Shown: piece by piece, positions 1 through 6,119 of the stretch
Position numbering within the stretch: position 1 is the stretch's first letter
Layout of the letters: every line of letters begins with the position of its first letter
From: a bacterium
GTDB taxonomy: Bacteria; UBP15; UBA6099
Assembly: GCA_029573925.1 (NCBI GenBank)
Contig: JAKQBV010000482.1
Location: forward strand, 1 to 8,537
Length of the DNA: 8,537 nucleotides
Direction of reading: 5' to 3'
The notes under the pieces: generated by a model
What the model was told of the DNA's origin: nothing
Databases searched by the model: none
Seen by the model: the letters and a program-made list of their open reading frames with translations, nothing else
Made by a program: the position numbers and the translations under genes

Positions 1-195
1 GCGCGCCTATGTCGCAGCCTTCATTGCTTGATTCTTGCCTTTGGGCGGATAACAACGCCGCTAGCCAAACCGCTGACGCCACGATGCTTCATGTTTCTTG
101 CCGCCTGAGTTCTGAATAAAACTCTTTTTCAGGGACGACTAGTTAATGGGAACTTTTATTTAATTGTTCGTATATATCGTATAGTCTGAGAAAAA
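1..195. other. Left-edge stretch without a supported gene
   Basis: No convincing coding region is visible. One plus-strand frame is open from the edge and stops at TGA 29-31, reading RAYVAAFIA. This could be the last residues of a gene lying to the left, but nine codons cannot establish that. A minus-strand frame of 23 codons has no ribosome binding site worth naming. The part next to the zinc-ribbon gene (about 130-190) is AT-rich, and no GC-rich hairpin followed by a T-run is seen on the minus strand, so the terminator of that gene was not located. Confidence 0.4.
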
Positions 196-726
196 TCACT
201 GGCAAATAGGGCATTTGTCAGAGCCGGCGGGCTTTGGTTTGCCGCACCGCGAACAAAGCTTTTTTAGCGCCGATCCACAGTGCGGACAGAATGTAAAATC
301 CTTCGTCAGCCGCTGCATGCACGCCGGACAGTTGCTAGTGCGATGAAGCGCGGCGTTGAGCTCTTCAACAATCGCTTCGGCTTCGAGTTTTCCGCAGTTC
401 TGAAACTCCACCGCAATGTCTTCCTCTTCGTTCATTTCGTTCCTGAAGTTGATTGTTATGTTGCAACCGTTAAGGAAATGCTTAAACGAAGCCCCGATCA
501 CCAACCTGCGCGGATACGCCTTGAATCCGCACTTATCCTTCAGATATCTGCCTTTGACCGAAAGAATTCTTGAGTCCGTTATTAAAAGGTAGTTCCTGTC
601 TTGCGGCAGCGTCGCTTTCTGTTCGTCGCTCGAAATCCCTCCGTAAGGAATCGCAAACAACAGAGGCTCGCCCGGCGCAAGCAGCCCGGACAGCGTTTTT
701 AAAACATATTCTTTTATTCTAATCAC
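196..726 (-). CDS. PH-like domain protein with C-terminal double zinc ribbon
   Basis: This is a 176-residue soluble protein with no signal peptide or membrane segment. Residues about 15-128 look like a bacterial PH-like fold, with the typical strand and turn NYLLITDSRILSVKG at 45-59. The C-terminus carries two zinc ribbons in tandem: C133/C136 with C147/C150, and C158/C161 with C172/C175, the double-zinc-ribbon pattern. Such proteins are usually adaptors binding protein or membrane partners; no enzymatic motif is seen, and the partner here is unknown. The start is GTG at 724-726, chosen because no other start precedes the conserved part. Its ribosome site is weak (GGA about 4 bases upstream). 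A perfect minus-strand TATAAT lies about 60 bases upstream, so it probably has its own promoter rather than depending on the GH4 gene 168 bases away. The zinc ribbons are certain by pattern; the PH assignment is by eye. Confidence 0.8.
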   Translation of the reverse strand: MIRIKEYVLKTLSGLLAPGEPLLFAIPYGGISSDEQKATLPQDRNYLLITDSRILSVKGRYLKDKCGFKAYPRRLVIGASFKHFLNGCNITINFRNEMNEEEDIAVEFQNCGKLEAEAIVEELNAALHRTSNCPACMQRLTKDFTFCPHCGSALKKLCSRCGKPKPAGSDKCPICQ

Positions 727-783
727 AGGTTCCAGAAGAATCGCCCCCGGTATTCTCCGCGCTTATTCTGATTTTCTGTTTTA

Positions 784-789
784 ATTATA
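784..789 (-). promoter_or_regulatory. Candidate -10 box for the zinc-ribbon gene
   Basis: The minus strand reads TATAAT, a perfect sigma70-type -10 hexamer, about 58 bases before the GTG start of the zinc-ribbon gene. At the 17-base spacing the -35 position reads TTCGAC, which is a poor match, and no TGn extension precedes the box. A weak or activated promoter is therefore possible. Confidence 0.45.
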
Positions 790-813
790 CCCCAAAAAAG
801 CGGAAGGTCGAAT

Positions 814-836
814 CTCCGACAAAAAAAGCCTCGGAG
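814..836 (-). terminator. Possible terminator after the GH4 gene
   Basis: CTCCGA (814-819) and TCGGAG (831-836) are perfect inverted repeats around an 11-base loop, about 60 bases past the GH4 stop. On the minus strand the loop contains T7, and a T6 run follows about 15 bases after the stem. The geometry is not the classical stem-then-T-run, so this is only a plausible end for the GH4 transcript. It lies just upstream of the candidate promoter of the next gene. Confidence 0.3.
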
Positions 837-894
837 GGATTTGATTTCTGTGAAGAACAGTTTTGCGTTTGACGCTCGCTATTTGCGGCAAAGC

Positions 895-2193
895 TCAATC
901 GAAAGGCAGAACATCCTTTTGGAGGGCAAGCATCTCGTCAAACATTTTTTTGCAAGAGTTGCGTTCGGGAGGAGAAAGAGGGTCCTCAAGGAGAGCCTCG
1001 AAAGCTGGTTTGGGGTCTCTCGTTAAAACAGATTCGACGATTTTGTCATGAATATCATATTGAAGCCGCATGTGATTGAGCAATTCTTCGGGCAGTCGAG
1101 GCGCTGTTTCCGGAATGATTTCCCCGTTCGCGGCCTTCGCGGGAGTTTCCACTATCGCCCATTCGGGAAGTCCGGGAACTTGTCCTCTCGTGTTCGACAG
1201 ATTCACAGAGCCGAATTCAGCATTCGCCCCGGAAGCCGCCGCTTCCAACACATCTATGCCGCCCTCAATATTGCGCGGCATCATCCTAAGCGGCAGCCTC
1301 AATTTTCCTTTTGCGTACATATCCGTCAGCTTCACTCTCATCCTGCATTCGGTTTCTGAAAACTTATGGTAAGGAAACAGTTTGAAGTTCGACCTTGTGT
1401 TTTCGCCTTCGTAAGGAAGGTATTCCCCTATATGGCTGTCCGAGCTTGCCGGGTACAGGCCGTGTTTCCTGAACATGCTTCTCACAAGTTTCCCGTGCGC
1501 AAAAGGGAATACCTCCGTGTGCAACTTTAATTTGGGAAACAAGTCCTCGCCGGTTTGAGCGTTTTTCAACTCGTAAATCCAAGTGAAATGGTTCATCCCG
1601 GCGGCTTTAGCCGCGATTTTGTTTCTCGGCATCAGCAGATACGAGGAAATACGGAGCATGCAGAGATTGAATTCCGGGCACATTCCTATCGTTTTGATCT
1701 TAGTCGCCCTGTTTATCGCCAGATTGACCCTGCTGAGCGGGTTGGTGACATTGATGAGCAGGGCGTCAGGAGCGTTTTTTTCGATTAGGGCGCAAATTTT
1801 CAGCGCTAGATTGATAGTTCTCAACGAGTGAAACAGGCCTCCGGGGCCGCCGTTCTCCGCCATGTCCTGCGGCGATCCGTATTTGCGCGGCACGGCGTAG
1901 TCTTCTTTCCATCGCTCCCATCGTCCCGCTTCGACGGACATCGCTATGTAATCGGCTCCTTCTATCCCTTTCGCAGTGTCGGTTTCGCTCTCAACGGTCA
2001 ACGTGTTCCCCAGCTCCTCATTCATTCTCTGCGCCGCCGAGCGGGCCACTTCCAGCCTTTCCCCGTTGATGTCCACAAGAACCAGCGTCGAGCCGCGCAA
2101 ACCTTCAGCCAGCGCCGTCTCCAGAGACATCACCGGCCCGAACGAGGCTCCTCCGGCCCCAACAAGCGCTATCCTCGGACTGTTCTTTCCCAT
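895..2193 (-). CDS. Glycoside hydrolase family 4 (NAD- and metal-dependent)
   Basis: A 432-residue protein, the usual GH4 length. GH4 enzymes cleave glycosidic bonds by an oxidation-elimination route that uses NAD+ and a divalent metal, normally in the cytoplasm. Seen here: N-terminal Rossmann motif IALVGAGGASFGP (8-20), NVTNPLSRVN (148-157), the metal-cysteine motif GMCPE (C172), the second metal ligand in GMNHFTW (N201, H202), SDSHIGEYLPY (251-261) and WAIVETPAKA (345-354). The start at ATG 2191-2193 is preferred over a GTG 14 codons upstream because a G6 Shine-Dalgarno tract sits 6 bases before it and the Rossmann strand begins right after. The residue pair after the metal cysteine usually tracks substrate class (Cys-His-X in alpha-glucosidases, galactosidases and glucuronidases; Cys-Asn-X-Pro in 6-phospho enzymes). 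Here it is Cys-Pro-Glu, so the substrate cannot be named. No transporter or kinase partner lies in the window. Family assignment is firm, specificity is open. Confidence 0.9.
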   Translation of the reverse strand: MGKNSPRIALVGAGGASFGPVMSLETALAEGLRGSTLVLVDINGERLEVARSAAQRMNEELGNTLTVESETDTAKGIEGADYIAMSVEAGRWERWKEDYAVPRKYGSPQDMAENGGPGGLFHSLRTINLALKICALIEKNAPDALLINVTNPLSRVNLAINRATKIKTIGMCPEFNLCMLRISSYLLMPRNKIAAKAAGMNHFTWIYELKNAQTGEDLFPKLKLHTEVFPFAHGKLVRSMFRKHGLYPASSDSHIGEYLPYEGENTRSNFKLFPYHKFSETECRMRVKLTDMYAKGKLRLPLRMMPRNIEGGIDVLEAAASGANAEFGSVNLSNTRGQVPGLPEWAIVETPAKAANGEIIPETAPRLPEELLNHMRLQYDIHDKIVESVLTRDPKPAFEALLEDPLSPPERNSCKKMFDEMLALQKDVLPFD

Positions 2194-2199
2194 ATCAAT

Positions 2200-2205
2200 C
2201 CCCCC
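2200..2205 (-). promoter_or_regulatory. Shine-Dalgarno site setting the GH4 start
   Basis: The minus strand reads GGGGGG followed by 6 bases and ATG (2191-2193). This places translation start at 2193 rather than at the in-frame GTG at 2233-2235, which has no comparable site. Confidence 0.7.
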
Positions 2206-2258
2206 AATGTCGCCAGTCAGGCATAATAATATCACATTTTGCTCATGCCCGGGGAACC

Positions 2259-2298
2259 ATCCGATATCCTGACGTGGGATATCCGGTGGCTATCCGGA
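2259..2298. repeat. Clustered ATCCGG repeats and GATATCC hairpin (possible operator)
   Basis: About 66-105 bases upstream of the GH4 start are ATCCGA (2259-2264), ATCCGG (2281-2286) and ATCCGG (2292-2297). The intervals are 22 and 11 bases, on the same face of the helix. Overlapping them, GATATCC (2263-2269) and GGATATC (2277-2283) form a perfect 7-base inverted repeat. Two copies of TATCACAT (2230-2237 and 2301-2308) flank the cluster. The position fits an operator or activator site for the GH4 gene; the binding protein is unknown and no regulator gene is present in the window. Confidence 0.4.
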
Positions 2299-2593
2299 TT
2301 TATCACATGAAACTCAGAGCATCAATTATTTTAGTTAATCCCGGATTCGCCGATAGAGCCGACGAACTGGGGCGATTTCCATAGCGGCGAACTCACGCAC
2401 AAAGCAAGTTTGTGAGCGCCACCCATTTATATTCTTCATGAACCGTATGTTCTATTCACTTCAAAAATGCGTCTTGCGCTTCGCATTTCATCCGCTCTGA
2501 ACAATCGCTCCCGAATCCTAATGAAGGATTCGGGTTAATACAGGGATATTCCGTGATTCCAGAAGGAGAGGATAGTTATTGGGGATAAAAAAA
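2299..2593. other. Non-coding stretch with several small hairpins
   Basis: No open frame with coding character or ribosome site is visible on either strand. The stretch holds CACAAA/TTTGTG (6 bases, around 2398-2414), AAATGCG (2465-2471) with CGCATTT (2482-2488), and the stronger hairpin annotated at 2510-2534. It could be a decayed gene, a structured RNA or a repeat element; nothing seen decides between them. Confidence 0.4.
2510..2534. repeat. Perfect 10-base inverted repeat, shared core with 8413-8431
   Basis: CCCGAATCCT (2510-2519) and AGGATTCGGG (2525-2534) are exact inverted repeats around a 5-base loop AATGA. No T-run follows on either strand, so it is not a standard terminator. Its 19-base core (2513-2531) matches the hairpin at 8413-8431 except at two loop positions, which suggests a dispersed palindromic element. 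Confidence 0.6.
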
Positions 2594-2620
2594 AGCCACC
2601 GGTTTCGGGTGGCTCTTTTT
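2587..2620 (-). terminator. Intrinsic terminator, bidirectional, stronger on the minus strand
   Basis: AGCCACC (2594-2600) and GGTGGCT (2608-2614) form a perfect GC-rich 7-base stem with a 7-base loop. On the minus strand it is followed by a run of eight T (2587-2594, partly shared with the stem); on the plus strand it is followed by C and T5 (2616-2620). It lies about 100 bases past the stop of the small minus-strand gene at 2722-2904, which is the best candidate for the transcript it ends. Confidence 0.8.
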
Positions 2621-2627
2621 AGGAGGA

Positions 2628-2648
2628 GTTGCTGTGGCTAGCAGCAAC
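2628..2648. repeat. Perfect 7-base inverted repeat next to the terminator
   Basis: GTTGCTG (2628-2634) and CAGCAAC (2642-2648) pair perfectly around a 7-base loop. On the minus strand this hairpin precedes the intrinsic terminator by 13 bases. The spacer between the two holds CCTCCT when read on the minus strand. It probably forms part of a structured 3' untranslated region of the small gene upstream. Confidence 0.5.
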
Positions 2649-2721
2649 CATGTCATCTATTTTATTTATCGTCGCTTTTTCAGATTACTTAATAGCTCCA
2701 CAAAAATATTTTTTTGATGCT

Positions 2722-2904
2722 TCAGGCGTAAACATCCACTACGTTTTGCGGTGTGTTAGCCAGATTAGCAAGGGGCTCAGTCTGAGCTACGGCGGCCTGT
2801 TTGACTACTTCGAACAGATTCAGCAACGCAATGTTCTGAGCTCTCAGCGAATTGGTCACGATGCTGGAGGCATAATCAAAACTTACCATCGATACTGACG
2901 ACAT
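2722..2904 (-). CDS. Small protein of 60 residues, unknown function
   Basis: Reality is supported by a near-ideal ribosome site (GGGGAGG, 8 bases before ATG) and by an intrinsic terminator about 100 bases after the stop, giving a compact monocistronic unit. The protein begins MSSVSMVSFDYASS, has a middle stretch (about 16-41) that could form an amphipathic helix (LLNLFEVVKQAAVAQ), and ends NVVDVYA. There is no signal peptide, no strong membrane segment and no cysteine. Size and overall pattern (Ser/Met-rich start, one helix, hydrophobic-Asp-hydrophobic end) loosely recall YjfB-type putative motility proteins. That resemblance is by eye only, and no motility gene is nearby. The gene runs divergently from the PHP operon. 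Function is unrecognised. Confidence 0.65.
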   Translation of the reverse strand: MSSVSMVSFDYASSIVTNSLRAQNIALLNLFEVVKQAAVAQTEPLANLANTPQNVVDVYA

Positions 2905-2912
2905 TTCTCATA

Positions 2913-2919
2913 CCTCCCC
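2913..2919 (-). promoter_or_regulatory. Strong Shine-Dalgarno site of the small gene
   Basis: The minus strand reads GGGGAGG with an 8-base gap to ATG 2902-2904. This is the main evidence that the 60-codon frame is translated. A second ATG inside the gap is out of frame. Confidence 0.7.
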
Positions 2920-3060
2920 TTCTAAAAAATTTATCACTTCTTCCCCTCCGTGGTCAGACAGTGAATTTTGTTTCAAACGACCTCCGTGTCCAATATATAT
3001 ATCGGCGTTCCCGGAAAAATCTTGAGCGGAAGCGATATTAATATCCATAGCGGCGCGAGC

Positions 3061-3090
3061 TTGACACTGGCTGACGTTATCCACAACAAT
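3061..3090 (+). promoter_or_regulatory. Candidate sigma70-type promoter for the PHP operon
   Basis: TTGACA (3061-3066) is a perfect -35 hexamer. With an 18-base spacer the -10 position reads AACAAT (3085-3090), four of six matches to consensus. Start of transcription would fall near 3097, leaving a leader of about 38 bases before the PHP start codon. Confidence 0.5.
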
Positions 3091-3134
3091 AGGGTCGCGG
3101 AAAAGAGGCGCGGGACGCCGCGCGCGGGGACAGG

Positions 3135-3779
3135 ATGATTTTCGACCTTCACGTTCACACGATAGTCGCATCGACATGCAGCAACATAGACCCTGTCGAG
3201 TGCGTGGAAGCCGCCATAGCGCGCGGGCTGGACGGGATATGCGTCACCGAACACGACAGTCTGGAGGGCGGGCGCGCCCTTAAACAGATTGCCGCCGACT
3301 ATCCGCGACTAACCGTGCTGGAAGGCATGGAGGTGTCCAGCAGGGAAGGGCATCTGCTCGTCTACGGCTTCGACAAGGAGATTAAAGGCTCTCCTCCCGC
3401 GAGGGATGTCATTGAAGTCGTCCGCTCGGCGGGCGGAATCGTAATCCCCGCCCACCCTTGGCGCGCTCCTTTCGGCTGGTACTCCGGCTCCCTCGAAAAA
3501 CCTTTGGAAGACACCGATTTCCCTAAGCTTTTCAGCGTCATCGAAAAATACAACGGCCTTTCATCTCCCGAACAGAATAGACGCGCGGATGAATACTGCG
3601 CTAAGACTTCAGCGGCCGGAACAGGCGGCAGCGACGCCCATGTGGCATCCGACATCGGATGCTGCGTGACAGTTTTCGAGGACGAAATAACCGACGAGCG
3701 CTCTCTTGTGGAAGCTCTGCTCTCAGGCAGGTTCCGCGCCGAGATGCGCGACTCATACCATCAACTCTGGAGCGTGTAA
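3135..3779 (+). CDS. PHP-domain metal-dependent phosphoesterase
   Basis: A 214-residue cytoplasmic protein that is nearly all PHP domain. PHP proteins bind two or three metal ions and hydrolyse phosphate esters; stand-alone members include nucleoside 3',5'-bisphosphate phosphatases and 5'-3' exonucleases. All expected metal motifs are present: DLHVHT (H6, H8), TEHD (38-41), EGMEVS (E66 as the likely ligand), GHLLVYGF (H73), PAHPW (H107) and GSDAH (D167, H169). The domain therefore looks complete and active, but the substrate cannot be read from the sequence. The start ATG 3135 has GGGG about 6-9 bases upstream and the motif DLHVHT begins at residue 4. Its stop is separated by one base from the next gene, so the two are co-transcribed. 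A short open frame before it ends in an ATGA overlap with its start. Confidence 0.9.
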   Translation: MIFDLHVHTIVASTCSNIDPVECVEAAIARGLDGICVTEHDSLEGGRALKQIAADYPRLTVLEGMEVSSREGHLLVYGFDKEIKGSPPARDVIEVVRSAGGIVIPAHPWRAPFGWYSGSLEKPLEDTDFPKLFSVIEKYNGLSSPEQNRRADEYCAKTSAAGTGGSDAHVASDIGCCVTVFEDEITDERSLVEALLSGRFRAEMRDSYHQLWSV

Positions 3780-3780
3780 T

Positions 3781-4281
3781 ATGGAAGAGAATATCGTTCA
3801 AGTTCAAAAAGTCATCCCAAGCGCCGTCAACTGCTTGGCTCTGTTTCCGAAACTGGCTAAGTTGACGCTCGGCCTTTTCAGAGACGACCGGATTCCCCGA
3901 TATCTTAAAATACTCACCGCCGGAGCCATACTTTATGTCGCCTTGCCTCTGGATTTCCTTCCTGATTTCGTTCCGAGCGCGGGATTGCTGGACGACCTCA
4001 TAGTGATTCTTTTAATTTTGACTCAGTATATGCGGTCGGCCCCAGAGGAGGTTTTTCAGGAGCATTGGGACGCTCAATTCGGAGACGGATTCGACATCAA
4101 GAGCGAACTCGAAGCGGCGCTCAAGGAACTAGAGCCGCAGGTCGGCGAAAAATTCACTTGGCTCAAGGGGCTTGCGTCGAAACTCATCGCGAAAATCGGC
4201 GAATTCAACGCGCGCCGCTCGGACGCTGATTCCGAACAGGGCGCTTGCGCGCCGACGACTCAATTGCCTGAGTCCGTGTAA
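3781..4281 (+). CDS. YkvA/DUF1232-family membrane protein
   Basis: A 166-residue protein with the DUF1232 core at about 36-80. It shows the signature run from DDRIPRYLK through ILYVALPLDFLPDFVPSAG to LLDDL, including the typical P-x-D-[FL]-[IL]-P-D-F-[IV]-P. Two hydrophobic segments (about 45-57 and 68-82) suggest a membrane hairpin. The region beyond 85 is hydrophilic and helical (about 106-145), ending in a disordered tail. The family's biochemical role is not established. The start ATG 3781 is chosen because GGAG (3769-3772) sits 8 bases before it and it lies one base after the PHP stop; an upstream in-frame start would overlap the PHP gene by about 75 bases. Translational coupling with the PHP gene is likely. 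No clear terminator follows: only an AT-only palindrome (4308-4320) is seen. Confidence 0.88.
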   Translation: MEENIVQVQKVIPSAVNCLALFPKLAKLTLGLFRDDRIPRYLKILTAGAILYVALPLDFLPDFVPSAGLLDDLIVILLILTQYMRSAPEEVFQEHWDAQFGDGFDIKSELEAALKELEPQVGEKFTWLKGLASKLIAKIGEFNARRSDADSEQGACAPTTQLPESV

Positions 4282-4361
4282 CTTCGCCACTCCGCGCGCC
4301 ATGTCATTTAATTTGATTAATTTAGAATCCTCTTTCATCTGTATTTCATTTCACTTTCAGA

Positions 4362-4390
4362 TTGAATGCGCGCGCTCAGTCTCGTATACT
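4362..4390 (+). promoter_or_regulatory. Candidate sigma70-type promoter for the McsA::McsB-mobA unit
   Basis: TTGAAT (4362-4367) and TATACT (4385-4390) are separated by exactly 17 bases. This places the transcription start near 4397, about 46 bases before the ATG at 4443. No CtsR-type tandem GTCAAA operator is visible between 4282 and 4442, unlike the regulated mcsA-mcsB operons of Bacillus. Confidence 0.6.
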
Positions 4391-4442
4391 GAAAAACAGG
4401 CATATTAAAGTTTGAGCGGTTCCAGCCGCAGCGGAGATTTCG

Positions 4443-6119
4443 ATGAAGTGCTCGAAATGCGGTGAAAACAAGGCTGATTACTTCTTGACTTGGGGAAGAC
4501 AGGAAACCCCGCGAGTGGGTTTCTGCGCGGAATGCGCGGAATCCGTGGGGATGCTGGCCGCTCTCAGGCGCGTAGAGTCTCAGATCAGAGGGCTTGGCGG
4601 CGCGGACGATCTTTCCCAGAATCTCTCCTGCTACGACTTGCCGGTGGAGTTTGCGGACAGTTGCAGGGCTTGCGGAACCAAACTTCGCGAGTTCGAACGC
4701 GGTTTCAGGCTCGGTTGCCCGGAATGCGCTTCCGTTTTCGGCTCAATGCTTACCGGTTACCTTTCTATGCTCGGTTGCTCGCTCGCCGACGGCGTGTCGT
4801 TTTACAGAGGACCGTATCCGGCGGCTTACTCTGAGCGTTCGAAACTCCTGAAACTGAAAAACAGAATAGAAGAAGAAATCAGGACGGAAGACTATGCGTC
4901 CGCAGGTAAACATAAGGAAGCCCTTCTGAAGCTGGAAAAGAAAGTGGAATGCCGCGCGAAATCCCGGATAGATGCGTCGAAAAGAGCCGCGCAGGGGTTC
5001 CCGGCGGCGCTGAATCTCCACGCTTCCGCAGAATCGGCAATCAACTCCGGCGGCGGTTGCTCGCCGTCTTCCAACGATACGGGGATAGTATGGAGCCGCG
5101 TCGAACTCAGACGCAATTTCTCCGGTTTCAATTTTCCCGGCAGGCTTTCGCCCTCAAGACGCGAGCTTGTCGAGCTTCTCGCCATTTCACTTTTGCCAAA
5201 GGGCTTTATTTTATCTTCAATGAGAATAGATATGAAGCCTCTGTCCGTGATTGAGAGGCTCGCCCTCGGCGAACGTTTTTTCATGAGGCGGCCTGAACCC
5301 CGCTCTTCCGCCCTCATCAATCGCGACGGCTCAATGTCGGCGCTGATAAACGACATTGATCATCTCTCGGTGAGCGCGTTCCAGTCCGGCGCTGCCGGCG
5401 CTGACGCCGCAGCTCTGATGGCAAAGGCTCTTAAGGCTGTCGAGGGAATGGAAAAGGACGCCGAACCGGCGTTCTCTCCGAGGTTCGGTTATCTTGCGGC
5501 CTTGCCGAAATATATCGGGTCGGGAGCATCGGCGTCCATCCTGTTGCATCTGCCTTACAGTTTTCTGAGCGGCGACACATTTTTCTGGCCGGACAGAGCG
5601 GAGCGCTATTCCGTAAAAGTCGAACCCTTCAGAGGCTCCAACCTCGAACATCACGGATTCTATCTGGTGTCGGCTCTCGTCGGATTCGGCCAGACCGCCG
5701 AAGAGATAGCCGCTTCGACCTGTGATTTCGCAGCGAGCCTTATCAAGAGAGAAGGGGAGTTGCGCGACGCTTTTTCGCCCGACGACGAAAACAGAATGCA
5801 TCGCGCCATTCCGCGCGTCATCCACAACGCAAAACGCGCGCACAGGCTTTCATATCAGGACGCCCTCAGGTTCGTTTCGCTCTTTTCCGTCGCTTTAGAT
5901 AGAGGCTTGGTCGAGATGCCCGCGTTCGCCGTTTCCGATGTTTTGCCCGCCATGTCGTCCGCCGGGATTATGCTTGCGGACGGGAAAACGAGCAGCATCA
6001 ACGAATGCGAGGCCCGCCGCGCGGACATGTTCGCGGAAATTGTGGACGCATGGCTGTATTCTAAAGACTCCGAAATCGCGAACGGACGGGGCGCGGGGAG
6101 GTCGCGCTCCTGCAGATGA
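4443..6119 (+). CDS. McsA::McsB-like fusion with degenerate arginine-kinase domain
   Basis: A 558-residue protein. The N-terminal part is McsA-like: zinc-binding pairs C3/C6, C28/C31, C74/C77 and C92/C95, then a UVR motif at about 138-167 (LKNRIEEEI, EDYASAGKHKEALLKLEKK). In Firmicutes McsA is a separate activator of McsB, the protein-arginine kinase that marks proteins for ClpCP. Residues about 215-540 follow McsB by eye: IVWSRVELRRN (215-225), LINDIDHLSVSAFQSG (301-316), FGYLAALPKYIGSG (348-361), ILLHLPYS (366-373) and an ECEARRA segment (521-527) over the phosphoarginine-pocket motif RDxxRA. Key positions differ: NEEDH is NDIDH, so the catalytic second Glu is Ile305; RIQ is SVS; CPTN is LPKY; the Arg of RAS is Ser363; the Arg of VRGIYGE is Glu394. 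Kinase activity is therefore doubtful. The start has GGAG 6 bases upstream. The end overlaps mobA by ATGA. Fusion and homology are well supported; loss of activity is inferred. Confidence 0.85.
   Translation: MKCSKCGENKADYFLTWGRQETPRVGFCAECAESVGMLAALRRVESQIRGLGGADDLSQNLSCYDLPVEFADSCRACGTKLREFERGFRLGCPECASVFGSMLTGYLSMLGCSLADGVSFYRGPYPAAYSERSKLLKLKNRIEEEIRTEDYASAGKHKEALLKLEKKVECRAKSRIDASKRAAQGFPAALNLHASAESAINSGGGCSPSSNDTGIVWSRVELRRNFSGFNFPGRLSPSRRELVELLAISLLPKGFILSSMRIDMKPLSVIERLALGERFFMRRPEPRSSALINRDGSMSALINDIDHLSVSAFQSGAAGADAAALMAKALKAVEGMEKDAEPAFSPRFGYLAALPKYIGSGASASILLHLPYSFLSGDTFFWPDRAERYSVKVEPFRGSNLEHHGFYLVSALVGFGQTAEEIAASTCDFAASLIKREGELRDAFSPDDENRMHRAIPRVIHNAKRAHRLSYQDALRFVSLFSVALDRGLVEMPAFAVSDVLPAMSSAGIMLADGKTSSINECEARRADMFAEIVDAWLYSKDSEIANGRGAGRSRSCR

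Noticed and set aside
2194..2235. Upstream GTG start for the GH4 protein
   Set aside because: The added 14 residues precede the Rossmann motif without family support, and the ATG at 2193 has the clear G6 ribosome site.
2629..2898. Plus-strand frame of 89 codons opposite the small gene, and a 27-codon GTG frame at 2634, both after AGGAGG (2621-2626)
   Set aside because: The TTG start is only two bases from AGGAGG. The shorter GTG frame begins at the end of a perfect hairpin stem, and neither product resembles a known protein. The opposite strand has a better ribosome site and a fitting terminator.
2908..3254. Two overlapping minus-strand frames of about 90 codons
   Set aside because: They run through the well-supported PHP start and N-terminal metal motifs, are arginine/cysteine-rich in the shadow style, and have no ribosome sites.
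3706..3780. Upstream in-frame start for the YkvA-like protein
   Set aside because: It would overlap the PHP coding region by about 75 bases; ATG 3781 has GGAG at 8 bases and lies one base after the PHP stop.
4743..5843. Long minus-strand frames (92, 154 and 170 codons) inside the McsA::McsB-like gene
   Set aside because: Antisense shadows of a GC-biased gene. The plus-strand reading explains the region with four zinc pairs, a UVR motif and McsB blocks.
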